From Prevotellaceae bacterium (lineage in GTDB: Bacteria; Bacteroidota; Bacteroidia; Bacteroidales; Muribaculaceae): a stretch of DNA of 64,000 bases. This document shows positions 7,897 through 15,903 of the stretch, piece after piece. The stretch covers positions 1 to 64,000 of the forward strand of contig JAETNS010000008.1 in the NCBI GenBank assembly GCA_021772015.1, in the 5' to 3' direction. The notes beneath the pieces were generated by a model. It worked only from the letters and a program-made list of their open reading frames with translations. It did not search any database and had not been told where the DNA came from. The position numbers were made by a program, and so were the translations under genes. Every line of letters starts with the position of its first letter. The stretch's first letter is position 1.

Positions 7897-9795
7897 ATGA
7901 GAAAATGGCGAGTTGAAGACAGCGCCGAGCTTTACAACATCGGCGGCTGGGGCCGTCAGTATTTTTCGGTAAACGAGAAAGGCAACATGACTGTCACTCC
8001 GCGTCAGGGAGTGGCCCCGGTCGACATCCGCAAAGTGCTCGACGAGTTGCAGCTCAAGGATATAACCGCCCCGGTGCTGTTGCGCTTCCCCGACATCCTC
8101 GACAACCGTGTCGAGAAGATTTCAAGTTGTTTCAAGCAGGCCGCCAAAGAGTATGACTACCAAGGCCAGAACTATGTCATCTATCCCATAAAGGTCAACC
8201 AGATGCGGCCTGTGGTCGAGGAGATCGTCAGCCACGGGAAGAAGTTCAACATCGGGCTGGAGGCCGGCTCCAAGCCGGAACTGCATGCCGTGCTGGCCAC
8301 CAACATCGACGAGAACGCCCTCATAATATGCAATGGCTACAAGGACGAGGATTATATCGAGCTGGCTCTCCTGGCCCATAAGATGGGGCGCCGCATCGTA
8401 TTGGTGGTGGAGAAGCTGACCGAGCTGCGTCTGATCCTCAATATCGCCCGGAGGCTGAAGATAACCCCGGCCATAGGCATAAGGATAAAACTGTCCAACT
8501 CCGGATCAGGCAAATGGGAAGAATCGGGCGGCGACGAGTCGAAGTTCGGGCTCAACTCCTCCGAGCTGCTCCAGGCTGTCGATTTCTTCAAGAAAAACGA
8601 GATAACCGACTGGCTGAAACTGATACATTTCCATATCGGCAGCCAGATCACCAAGATACGCCGCATCAAAAACGCCTTGCGTGAGGCGATGCAGTTTTAC
8701 GTCCAGTTGTCCCGTCTGGGCTTCAACGTCAAGTTCGTTGACATCGGAGGAGGACTCGGAGTCGATTATGACGGTACGCGCTCTTCGGCTTCCGAAAGCT
8801 CGATGAACTATTCCATCCAGGAATACGCCAATGACGCGATCTACTCTATAGTCGACGCATGTGTGAAGAACGGTCTTCCCCAGCCCGACATCATAACCGA
8901 GAGCGGGCGTTCGCTTGCCGCCCACCATTCGGTGCTGATCATCGAGGCCCTTGAGACCTCCTCGCTCCCCCGGTGGCGCGAGACCGAGGAACTGCGCGGT
9001 GACGAGCATGAGCTTGTAAAGGAGCTGTATGAGATCTGGGACAAGATCAACCAGCAGAATCTTTTCGAGTCGTGGCACGACGCGTTGCAATGTCGTGACG
9101 AGGCCCTCGACCTGTTTTCGATCGGCATGCTCGACCTGCGCAACCGCGCTTTGGCAGAGAAGCTTTTCTGGGAGATAGCCCGTGAAGTCGCCAATGTGAC
9201 CTCCTCGATGAAGCATCCCCCCGAGGAGCTCAGGAAGGTCGCCAGGATGCTCCCCGACAAATATTACTGTAACTTCTCCCTGTTCCAGTCGCTTCCCGAC
9301 TCGTGGGCAATCGATCAGGTGTTTCCTATCGTGCCTATCTCCCGTCTTGACGAGAAACCGACACGCATGGCTACCCTCCAGGACATGACCTGCGACTCCG
9401 ACGGCAAGATATCCACCTTCATCTCTCCGCAGGGAGTGACAAAGGCCCTTCCGGTCCATCCTCTGCGCCCCGGTGAACCTTATTACCTCGGTGTCTTCCT
9501 TGTCGGGGCATATCAGGAGATACTCGGTGACATGCACAACCTATTCGGAGACACCAATGCTGTCCATATCACCTGTTACAAGGACCATTATGAGATCGAC
9601 AAGGTGATCGACGGCGAGACCGTGGCGGAAGTGCTTGATTATGTGCAGTATGATCCCAAACGTCTTGTCCGCAATGTGGAGACCTGGGTCACAAAGGCTA
9701 TGAAGGATGGCAAGATAACCCCCGAAGAGGGCCGCGAGTTCCTTTCCAATTACCGCTCAGGACTTTATGGATACACCTACCTCGAAAATGACTGA
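7897..9795 (+). CDS. speA: Biosynthetic arginine decarboxylase (SpeA)
   Basis: SpeA converts arginine to agmatine using PLP, the first step of polyamine synthesis by the agmatine route. The 632-residue protein starts MRKWRVEDSAELYNIGGWG. It carries the PLP lysine in YPIKVNQ (about residue 98), the GLEAGSKPEL strand, FHIGSQI, the glycine loop DIGGGLGVDYDG and the second-domain block ITESGRSLAAHHSV. Length and order fit the family closely. The ATG at 7897 is preferred over an upstream TTG because a promoter box lies between them. The stop overlaps the truA start by 8 bases, so the two are likely co-transcribed. Confidence 0.96.
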   Translation: MRKWRVEDSAELYNIGGWGRQYFSVNEKGNMTVTPRQGVAPVDIRKVLDELQLKDITAPVLLRFPDILDNRVEKISSCFKQAAKEYDYQGQNYVIYPIKVNQMRPVVEEIVSHGKKFNIGLEAGSKPELHAVLATNIDENALIICNGYKDEDYIELALLAHKMGRRIVLVVEKLTELRLILNIARRLKITPAIGIRIKLSNSGSGKWEESGGDESKFGLNSSELLQAVDFFKKNEITDWLKLIHFHIGSQITKIRRIKNALREAMQFYVQLSRLGFNVKFVDIGGGLGVDYDGTRSSASESSMNYSIQEYANDAIYSIVDACVKNGLPQPDIITESGRSLAAHHSVLIIEALETSSLPRWRETEELRGDEHELVKELYEIWDKINQQNLFESWHDALQCRDEALDLFSIGMLDLRNRALAEKLFWEIAREVANVTSSMKHPPEELRKVARMLPDKYYCNFSLFQSLPDSWAIDQVFPIVPISRLDEKPTRMATLQDMTCDSDGKISTFISPQGVTKALPVHPLRPGEPYYLGVFLVGAYQEILGDMHNLFGDTNAVHITCYKDHYEIDKVIDGETVAEVLDYVQYDPKRLVRNVETWVTKAMKDGKITPEEGREFLSNYRSGLYGYTYLEND

Positions 9796-10648
9796 CACCT
9801 TTTCGAGCGAACCGTCGGCGATACGTCGCTATTTCATGCGCATGGCATACAACGGTTTGCCTTTTCACGGCTGGCAGCGTCAGCCCAACGCCCTCTCGGT
9901 CCAGCAGGCCGTGGAGGAGGCGATGGCGACCGTGTTAAGGCAGCCGCAAGTAGCTGTGACCGGCGCAGGGCGAACCGACGCGGGGGTGAGCGCGGCGCGG
10001 ATGGTGGCCCATTTCGATCTGCCCCCCGATGTGGAGGTTACCGGAGATATGGAGCCGCGTGTGTTGCAGGCTCTCAACTCCCTGCTCGCTCCGAATATCG
10101 TGATCTATAAGATATGGGAGGTCGCTCCGGAGGCTCATGCCCGTTTCGACGCGATAAGCCGTACTTATCGTTATTTCGCGCATACCGTCAGGAGCCCTTT
10201 CACAGGAGGAATGTCATGGCTTGCCCCTGCCGGTCTCGATTTCGAGGCGATGAACAGAGCCGCCGCCTTGTTGCTTGATACAGAGGATTTCACCTCCTTC
10301 TCGAAACTCCATACCGATGTCAAGACCAACATCTGTCATGTGACCCATGCCGCCTGGCGCGCCCAGGGTGGAGGCGATTGCGAGTGTGAATGTGAATGTG
10401 AATGCGAGTGTGAGGGAGCTGCCAACGCTCCGGCCGGAAAATCCACTCTGTGGGTCTTCGAGATAACAGCCGACAGGTTCCTGCGCAACATGGTCAGGGC
10501 TGTGGTGGGCACTCTCGTCGAGGTAGGCCGGGGGAAGATGACAATAGACGGATTCCGTGAGGTCATAGCGCGTCGCGACCGATGCGCCGCCGGAACTTCC
10601 ATGCCTGCCGGACCGTTATTCCTTCATGACATCAAATATCCATACTGA
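9788..10648 (+). CDS. truA: tRNA pseudouridine(38-40) synthase (TruA)
   Basis: TruA isomerises uridines 38-40 in the tRNA anticodon arm. The 286-residue protein has the RMAYNGLPFHGWQ start, the catalytic aspartate in GAGRTDAGVSA (about residue 60), SRTYRYFAH, and the C-terminal FLRNMVRAVVGTLVEVGRG block. Between THAAWRAQ and LWVFEITAD it contains an extra low-complexity loop with six Cys-Glu pairs followed by GAANAPAGKS, at a place where other TruA proteins have a short hairpin. The ATG at 9788 overlaps the end of speA; the frame extends slightly further upstream (9767) but that is less likely. Confidence 0.95.
   Translation: MTDTFSSEPSAIRRYFMRMAYNGLPFHGWQRQPNALSVQQAVEEAMATVLRQPQVAVTGAGRTDAGVSAARMVAHFDLPPDVEVTGDMEPRVLQALNSLLAPNIVIYKIWEVAPEAHARFDAISRTYRYFAHTVRSPFTGGMSWLAPAGLDFEAMNRAAALLLDTEDFTSFSKLHTDVKTNICHVTHAAWRAQGGGDCECECECECECEGAANAPAGKSTLWVFEITADRFLRNMVRAVVGTLVEVGRGKMTIDGFREVIARRDRCAAGTSMPAGPLFLHDIKYPY
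10379..10414 (+). repeat. In-frame hexanucleotide repeat (TGYGAR)6 inside truA
   Basis: Six tandem copies of TGYGAR encode Cys-Glu six times. The copies differ only at synonymous third positions (TGC/TGT and GAG/GAA). Gain or loss of units would keep the frame. The insertion sits in a predicted surface hairpin of TruA. Confidence 0.9.
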
Positions 10649-10652
10649 CAAA

Positions 10653-11486
10653 ATGATTACCCGTGACCCGCTGACCAACTGTCCTGATTGTTTCGATGAC
10701 ATAGATAAGGTTTTCACTTCCGGGTATTTCCTGACTCCGGGGGAATGCAACCCCCAGCAGAGGATGCCGCTGACATTGCTGATCAACCGCCTGATAGAGG
10801 TTGCGACGCTTCATGCCAATCAGGTCGGAATAGGGTATGCGTTTCTCGTCCGCGAGCATCAGACCTGGGTGCTGTCGCGGGTCGCGGTAGAGATGACCCG
10901 TTATCCCGGAGTCAATGAGAATTATTCCATCTCGACCTGGATATCCTCTATATCCCGGCTCTTCTCCGAGCGCGATTTTGAGATTTGCGGCTGCAATGGT
11001 GAAGTGATCGGTCATGCCCGGACTGTCTGGGCTGTCATCGACACCCGCAGCCGTCAGGTGGGCGACATCTCACGCATCTCATGGATTAAGGAGCTAATCC
11101 CCCCTCGCGAATGCCCTGTGGAGAAGCCGTCGCGGTTGCGCCCTGTGCCGATCCCGGAAGATGACAAAGAGGTGCCTGCCGGTTTCAGGGAAACCAGATA
11201 CCGTTTCCAATATACCGACATCGACTTCAACCGTCATGTCAACTCCTCACGCTATATTGAGCTGCTTCTCAACCAGTGGAGCCTTGCTTTCCATGATGCC
11301 AACCGTCTTACACGTTTCGAGATCGCCTATATCCATGAGGCCCGTTACGACATGGAGGCGCGTTTGTTGCTGGAAACCGCGCCCGTCGCGGCAGACGGCA
11401 GGGCGGAGGGTGACACAAGGGCGGAATTGCTCGGTCCGGAAGGACAGCCGATTCTCCGCGCCCTTCTCCGGTTCTCCCCGCGCTGA
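10653..11486 (+). CDS. Acyl-ACP thioesterase (FatA/FatB type)
   Basis: This protein resembles the plant-type acyl-ACP thioesterase family found in many anaerobes, which releases free fatty acids from acyl carrier protein. Two hotdog domains are visible: the first with LLINRLIEVATLHANQVGIG and VEMTRYPGVNENYSISTW, the second with RYRFQYTDIDFNRHVNSSRY, whose D-x-N-x-H-V-N pattern holds the catalytic residues. It follows truA closely. The ATG at 10653 begins four bases after the truA stop and is preferred; an in-frame ATG at 10626 would overlap truA. About 277 residues, a normal length. Confidence 0.88.
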   Translation: MITRDPLTNCPDCFDDIDKVFTSGYFLTPGECNPQQRMPLTLLINRLIEVATLHANQVGIGYAFLVREHQTWVLSRVAVEMTRYPGVNENYSISTWISSISRLFSERDFEICGCNGEVIGHARTVWAVIDTRSRQVGDISRISWIKELIPPRECPVEKPSRLRPVPIPEDDKEVPAGFRETRYRFQYTDIDFNRHVNSSRYIELLLNQWSLAFHDANRLTRFEIAYIHEARYDMEARLLLETAPVAADGRAEGDTRAELLGPEGQPILRALLRFSPR

Positions 11487-11500
11487 CCTTGTTTAGAGGA

Positions 11501-12460
11501 ATGTTTAATTTTATGAAGATGAAACAAGAAGAGAAACATTCTGCCGGCAATGCCGCCAATGGTGGTGTGAAAAATCCACGTTCGCGGGTAGAAGTGTGGA
11601 TCGAGGCTATGAGGCTTCGCACACTTCCTGCCTCGGCAGCAGGTGTCCTGGCCGGTGTGGCTGTGGCCATGCAGCGAGGCCATTTCGACTGGCTGCCGGC
11701 GTTGCTCTGCCTGCTGTTCGCCCTGGCGGCGCAGATAGGAAGCAATTTCGCCAATGAGTATTACGATTACCGCGACGGCCTCGACAAACCGGGCCGCGAA
11801 GGCTTCCGTCGGGGAGTGACAGAGGGAGACATAACGCCGCAGGCAATGCAGCGCGCCATGGCCATCGCTTTTGGAATCGCCGCTCTTGTAGGCTGCTCGC
11901 TGATCTATTGGGGAGGCTGGTGGCTTGTGCTCGCCGGGATATTCATTCTCATCGGAGCATTGAGTTACTCAGCCGGTCCGTTTCCCTTATCCCGTAACGC
12001 CTTAGGGGAAATAGCGGTGGTGGTTTTCTATGGACTGATCCCTGTCGGTTTCACATTCTATCTTCAGACAGGCTACTTTTCATACGCTGACTTCCTCGCC
12101 GGACTGGCATTCGGACTGTTGTCGGCCAACATCCTTATAGTCAACAATTACCGTGACCATGATGATGACAAGGCGGTCAACAAACTGACCACCGCTGTCG
12201 TTTTCGGGCGAAAGACTGTCGCGTGGGCATATCTTGTCAACGGTTTCCTTGCCATACTCCTCACTGCCAATCTGTGGATTTCGGCCGGGACGGTCTGGCT
12301 CGTGTTCCCCACGCTCTATCTGCTGGCTCATATTTGTCTCTGGCGTTACATAAAGGCCAATGAAGGTCATAAGCTCAATCCCGCCCTCGGCATGACAGCC
12401 TTTCTGATGCTGTTGCTATCTGTCGCCCTGGTAGTAGTCAGTATCCCCATGGCTTTGTGA
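11501..12460 (+). CDS. menA: 1,4-dihydroxy-2-naphthoate polyprenyltransferase (MenA, UbiA family)
   Basis: MenA attaches a polyprenyl chain to dihydroxynaphthoate in menaquinone synthesis at the inner membrane. The protein has about nine hydrophobic helices. The first prenyl-diphosphate/Mg motif reads NFANEYYDYRDG (about residue 81), and a second acidic cluster NNYRDHDDDKAVNKLT (about 209) matches the MenA form. The start is uncertain: TTG at 11489 and ATGs at 11501, 11513 and 11519 are in frame, all before the conserved VEVWIEAMRLRTLPAS. The menaquinone assignment agrees with the cytochrome bd operon elsewhere in the window. Confidence 0.9.
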   Translation: MFNFMKMKQEEKHSAGNAANGGVKNPRSRVEVWIEAMRLRTLPASAAGVLAGVAVAMQRGHFDWLPALLCLLFALAAQIGSNFANEYYDYRDGLDKPGREGFRRGVTEGDITPQAMQRAMAIAFGIAALVGCSLIYWGGWWLVLAGIFILIGALSYSAGPFPLSRNALGEIAVVVFYGLIPVGFTFYLQTGYFSYADFLAGLAFGLLSANILIVNNYRDHDDDKAVNKLTTAVVFGRKTVAWAYLVNGFLAILLTANLWISAGTVWLVFPTLYLLAHICLWRYIKANEGHKLNPALGMTAFLMLLLSVALVVVSIPMAL

Positions 12461-12494
12461 TGATCGAGACCTTATGCTCCATAATCCTATCCCT

Positions 12495-13610
12495 ATGTTG
12501 CTTAACCGACTTGCGATAACAAATTTCAAGAACATCCCGGAAGCGCGTCTGGAATTTTCTCCGAAGGTCAATTGCTTTCTGGGGGATAACGGCATGGGTA
12601 AGAGCAATCTGCTTGATGCCATATACTATCTGAGTTTCTGCAAAAGCTTCTCAGGGCTGACTGACATGCAGCTCATCAGGCGTGGGGAGGGCTTCGCGTC
12701 CATCAGGGGAAGATACAGCCGCCGGGGTCTGGATGAGGAGCTGTCGCTGGGGCTGCAGCCGGGCCGACGCAAAAGTTTCAAACGGTCGGGCAAGGAGTAT
12801 GAACGGCTTAGCACACATATAGGCGCTTTCCCGCTGGTGATTGCCTCCCCGGCTGACAGTGATCTTGTGACAGGAACGGGAGAGGAACGCCGGAGGCTGA
12901 TGGACATGGTCATTTCCCAGGCCGATCCGGTCTATCTTGACCAACTGATACGATATACGCGTGCCTTGCAGCAGCGTAACAAGCTGTTGCGCGATCATTG
13001 CTCCGACCCCGCGCTTTACCTTTCAGTAGAGCTGGCCATGGAGCGTTCGGCTGTTTATCTGACATCTGCCCGCCTCAAATGGGTGGAGAAGTTGTCGGGA
13101 ATCTTTGCTGTCCGTTACGGGGCCATTGCCGCCGACGGCGAGACCCCGGCGATCGGCTTGCGCAGCCATCTCGCTGCGGAGCCGCGCGGATTCGGGGCTA
13201 TGCTTGATTCCGCCAGAAGGCATGACGAGATTGTCGGCCACACTTCGGTCGGCCCTCACCGCGACGATCTGGAGCTGTCGCTTGACGGGATGCCGGTAAG
13301 GCGTGTCGCCTCCCAAGGACAGTGTAAGACCTACACCCTGGCGTTGCGGCTTGCCCAATACAGTTTCCTTGAGGAGGCTTCGGGCCTGAAGCCCCTGATG
13401 CTGCTTGACGATGTTTTCGACCGTCTCGACGCGGGTCGTGTCGAACGGCTTGTGGAGGTGGTTTCCGGCGATGGTTTCGGTCAGATCTTCATCACTGACA
13501 CCAACCGCAGCCATCTCGACAACATAATGTCGCGCATCGGAGCCGGGGATCATTGTTCCTGGCTGGTCACGGACGGGAGTTTCGAGCCGTTGGATCAGCA
13601 CTTTTCCTGA
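12495..13610 (+). CDS. recF: DNA replication and repair protein RecF
   Basis: RecF loads RecA at single-stranded gaps together with RecO and RecR. The 371-residue protein starts MLLNRLAITNFKNI, with Walker A GDNGMGKSN near residue 30, the VGPHRDDLEL block, the signature ASQGQCKTYTLALRLAQ and Walker B LMLLDDVFDRLD near 302. The open frame begins at 12474, but the ATG at 12495 matches the usual RecF start. A recO gene lies 5 kb downstream in the same window. It is followed after 15 bases by the DUF721 gene, a common neighbour of recF in Bacteroidetes. Confidence 0.95.
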   Translation: MLLNRLAITNFKNIPEARLEFSPKVNCFLGDNGMGKSNLLDAIYYLSFCKSFSGLTDMQLIRRGEGFASIRGRYSRRGLDEELSLGLQPGRRKSFKRSGKEYERLSTHIGAFPLVIASPADSDLVTGTGEERRRLMDMVISQADPVYLDQLIRYTRALQQRNKLLRDHCSDPALYLSVELAMERSAVYLTSARLKWVEKLSGIFAVRYGAIAADGETPAIGLRSHLAAEPRGFGAMLDSARRHDEIVGHTSVGPHRDDLELSLDGMPVRRVASQGQCKTYTLALRLAQYSFLEEASGLKPLMLLDDVFDRLDAGRVERLVEVVSGDGFGQIFITDTNRSHLDNIMSRIGAGDHCSWLVTDGSFEPLDQHFS

Positions 13611-13625
13611 TTGTAAAGATTACTT

Positions 13626-13916
13626 ATGAAAAGAACCGAACCGATGTCGTTGCGCGAGATAATAGACCGGGTGATGGATGCCTCCGCCCGCAAGGATGAC
13701 ATGCTCGCGATGAGGGCGGCTTATCTATGGACCGATGTGGTCGGGCCGGGGGTGAACAGATATACGACCCGTCGGTATGTCAAGGATGGTGTCTTGCATG
13801 TCTATATCTCCTCCGGTCCTTTGAAAAGCGAGCTGTCTTTCCGCAGGGAAGCGATCGCCAAGGCCATAAACGAAATTCTCGGCCGTGAGGTGGTGAAGTC
13901 AATCCGCCTCCATTGA
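13626..13916 (+). CDS. DUF721 (DciA-like) family protein
   Basis: This 96-residue protein has the DUF721 pattern, with a helix ending AAYLWTDVVGPGVNRYT, a basic turn and then GVLHVYISSGPLKSELSFRREAIAKAIN. Members with DciA function help load the replicative helicase, and the gene sits right after recF, which suits a role with DNA. I infer a nucleic-acid-related role but cannot assign a step. The start is preceded by GATTACTTATG. Confidence 0.8.
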   Translation: MKRTEPMSLREIIDRVMDASARKDDMLAMRAAYLWTDVVGPGVNRYTTRRYVKDGVLHVYISSGPLKSELSFRREAIAKAINEILGREVVKSIRLH

Positions 13917-13937
13917 AATAATGAGATCAGTTAATAT

Positions 13938-13961
13938 AAAATAATTTTGAACAGTTACTTA
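13938..13961 (+). promoter_or_regulatory. Promoter/start module of the 4-hydroxybenzoyl-CoA-type thioesterase gene
   Basis: TAATTTTG (13942-13949) matches the -7 consensus and is followed 11 bases later by the ATG, so the leader is nearly absent. The box lies inside the palindrome AAAATAATTTT. The same block, with similar downstream bases, recurs at 29107 and 49250. Confidence 0.5.
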
Positions 13962-14431
13962 TGGATACTGTTAACATACCTGCTTGCCCCAACCCTAAAG
14001 TGCCTGCGCCATCCGTCCCGTTTCATCACAGCCTCGTGGCGCAGCTCCGCTTCAACGATGTGGACATATTCGGTCATGTCAACAACTCGGTCTACCTCCA
14101 ATTGCTTGACCTGGCAAAAGTCAGGTATTTCGAGGCAGTCCTTGGCGGTCCTGTCGACTGGCATGACGCCACGGTCGTAGTCGTCAACATAAACGCCTCG
14201 TTTTACTCCCCGGCTTATTTCGATGAGCCGTTGACCGTGGCCACTGCTGTGGGGAAGATGTCGGTCCACAGCTTCATCCTTGAGCAGAGGATCTATAACC
14301 CGCAGACGGGAGATGTAAAGTGTGTCGCCCAGACAGTGATGGCCGGATTTGATCCTGTTCATGCCACGGGCATTCCTGTGCCTGACAAATGGTCAAAGGC
14401 TCTTTTAAATTTTGAAAATCGCGCGGAATAA
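13961..14431 (+). CDS. Acyl-CoA thioesterase of the 4-hydroxybenzoyl-CoA family
   Basis: This 156-residue single hotdog-domain protein carries the family motif RFNDVDIFGHVNNSVYLQLL, with the aspartate and the HVNN segment that mark the active site of YbgC-like thioesterases. The substrate is unknown; short or aromatic acyl-CoA is typical. It lies between the DUF721 gene and the KdsD-like gene with its own promoter, so it may be a separate unit. Confidence 0.85.
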   Translation: MDTVNIPACPNPKVPAPSVPFHHSLVAQLRFNDVDIFGHVNNSVYLQLLDLAKVRYFEAVLGGPVDWHDATVVVVNINASFYSPAYFDEPLTVATAVGKMSVHSFILEQRIYNPQTGDVKCVAQTVMAGFDPVHATGIPVPDKWSKALLNFENRAE

Positions 14432-14499
14432 ACTAATTTTGTATTCAGAAGCCGCAGGTGTTGAACCTGCCGGCCAACCGCCAAGTTTTTTCCTGAATA

Positions 14500-15111
14500 A
14501 TGGATATCAAAGAATCAATGCGCGAGATCCTGCTGGCCGAGAGTCGCGCGATAGAGAACATCCCCGTCACCGACGATTACCCACGCGCTGTCAAGCTGAT
14601 CGTCGACCATGTAACCCGCAAGGGAGGCAAGCTTGTGACTTCCGGGATGGGGAAGGCCGGTCAGATCGCCATGAACATCGCCACCACGTTCTGTTCAACC
14701 GGCATACCGGCTGTCAACCTCCATCCCGCCGAGGCGCAGCACGGCGATCTGGGGATCCTCCAGGCCAACGACGTGATGCTCCTGATATCCAATTCCGGCA
14801 AGACACGCGAGATAGTGGAGCTGGTCGAGCTTGCTCGCCGCCTTATCCCGGCCATACCCATCATTGTCATCACCGGCAACGCCGGAAGTCCGCTTGCGGA
14901 ACTGGCCGACGCTACCCTTTTCACAGGGGGCGCTCCCGAGGTTTGTCCTCTCGGTCTCACCCCCACGACCTCCACGACCATGATGACGGTCATCGGAGAT
15001 GTTCTTGTGGTCAATGTGATGAAAGAGACCGGCTTCACCGCCAAAGAATATGCCTTGCGTCATCATGGCGGCTATCTTGGTCATGCCGCCCGCTGCTGCC
15101 AGGGAAAATAA
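14500..15111 (+). CDS. SIS-domain sugar-phosphate isomerase (KdsD/GutQ-like, no CBS domains)
   Basis: The 203-residue protein resembles the SIS half of D-arabinose 5-phosphate isomerase, which makes the precursor of KDO for lipopolysaccharide. Visible motifs are TSGMGKAGQIAMNIA, LHPAEAQHGDLGIL, ISNSGKTREIVEL and LTPTTSTTMMTVIGD, all typical of KdsD/KpsF. The two CBS domains of E. coli KdsD are absent, so the protein ends soon after the SIS fold. CBS-less forms are known. A hexulose-phosphate isomerase is the main alternative. Confidence 0.82.
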   Translation: MDIKESMREILLAESRAIENIPVTDDYPRAVKLIVDHVTRKGGKLVTSGMGKAGQIAMNIATTFCSTGIPAVNLHPAEAQHGDLGILQANDVMLLISNSGKTREIVELVELARRLIPAIPIIVITGNAGSPLAELADATLFTGGAPEVCPLGLTPTTSTTMMTVIGDVLVVNVMKETGFTAKEYALRHHGGYLGHAARCCQGK

Positions 15112-15152
15112 CTGCAGGAAACTCAAACGAAACGAAAAAACAGTCCAATTAT

Positions 15153-15644
15153 ATGTCAACATCTTTGGTGGGAGCCGCCCCGAAAGGAAAGCTCCCTAAA
15201 GTAGACAACATGAGGGTGGCGATTGTCGCCGCCGAATGGAACGGCCACATAACTTCCCGCCTGACACAGGGCGCGCTCGAAGTCTTCAAATCAGAAGGCT
15301 TTGCCGATGACCAGGTCGATTGTTATGCCGTCCCCGGCGCGGTAGAACTCACATTCGCGGCATCGCAGCTTATAGAGTCCTCGATGTATGACGCGGTGAT
15401 AGTCTTCGGATGCGTCATCCGTGGCGGTACCCCTCATTTCGACTATGTCTGCCAGAGCGTCACACAGGGAGTGACAGCCCTCAATGCCGACTGCGACATC
15501 CCGGTCATCTTCGGAGTCCTGACCGTCGACAATGAACAAGACGCTCTCGACCGCGCCGGAGGCTCCCTCGGCAACAAGGGAAGCGAAGCCGCCGAAGCCG
15601 CCATCAAAATGCACGCCTTCGCCCAACAGGTCAAATCTCTCTGA
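15153..15644 (+). CDS. ribH: 6,7-dimethyl-8-ribityllumazine synthase (RibH)
   Basis: RibH condenses 5-amino-6-ribitylamino-uracil with 3,4-dihydroxy-2-butanone 4-phosphate in riboflavin synthesis. The 163-residue protein carries VAAEWNGHITSRL, VPGAVELTFAA, the loop FGCVIRGGTPHFDYVC with the catalytic histidine, VIFGVLTVDNEQDAL and the C-terminal GNKGSEAAEAA. The ATG at 15153 gives the family length. A longer in-frame stretch runs upstream through the isomerase gene but is only a shadow frame. No other rib gene is nearby. Confidence 0.96.
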   Translation: MSTSLVGAAPKGKLPKVDNMRVAIVAAEWNGHITSRLTQGALEVFKSEGFADDQVDCYAVPGAVELTFAASQLIESSMYDAVIVFGCVIRGGTPHFDYVCQSVTQGVTALNADCDIPVIFGVLTVDNEQDALDRAGGSLGNKGSEAAEAAIKMHAFAQQVKSL

Positions 15645-15655
15645 CCGCTACCCCG

Positions 15656-15780
15656 CTCCGGCTTCTCTCTCCTCCCTCCCATTCCCTCTCTCCTGTTTCA
15701 CTGCTTCTCTCTTCTCTATCCCTCTTATCTCTTTATTCCCTTTCCCCTCTCTTCACCCTTTCTCTCCTCCTTTCGGGAGA
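15656..15780. other. Polypyrimidine tract downstream of ribH
   Basis: About 125 bases are nearly all C and T on the plus strand, very like the tract at 25-172. The following bases to 15903 hold near-repeats built on GAAATTCC, GAGATTCC and GAGATTCTG. There is no gene between 15645 and 15903. Confidence 0.6.
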
Positions 15781-15903
15781 TGTTACCCTCGCAATGTGAG
15801 GCTCAAGGTTTTGTCGCTATGCGAGGGGGTAAGCCCGAAATCCTAAGATCCTGAAATTCCGAGATTCCGAGATTCTGAAGCGAAATCCTAAAAACGCCAT
15901 TCA

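Noticed and set aside
8506-9537. 343-codon minus-strand frame opposite speA
   Set aside because: Shadow of a conserved enzyme in GC-rich DNA; no start context, promoter or family match.
10379-10414. CRISPR-like or direct-repeat array
   Set aside because: Units are 6 bases, with no spacers, and lie in-frame within truA; it is a microsatellite.
14412-15152. Long in-frame extension of ribH through the KdsD-like gene (a 410-codon frame)
   Set aside because: The upstream part is arginine- and histidine-rich with no family pattern and overlaps a well-supported gene in another frame. RibH starts normally at 15153.
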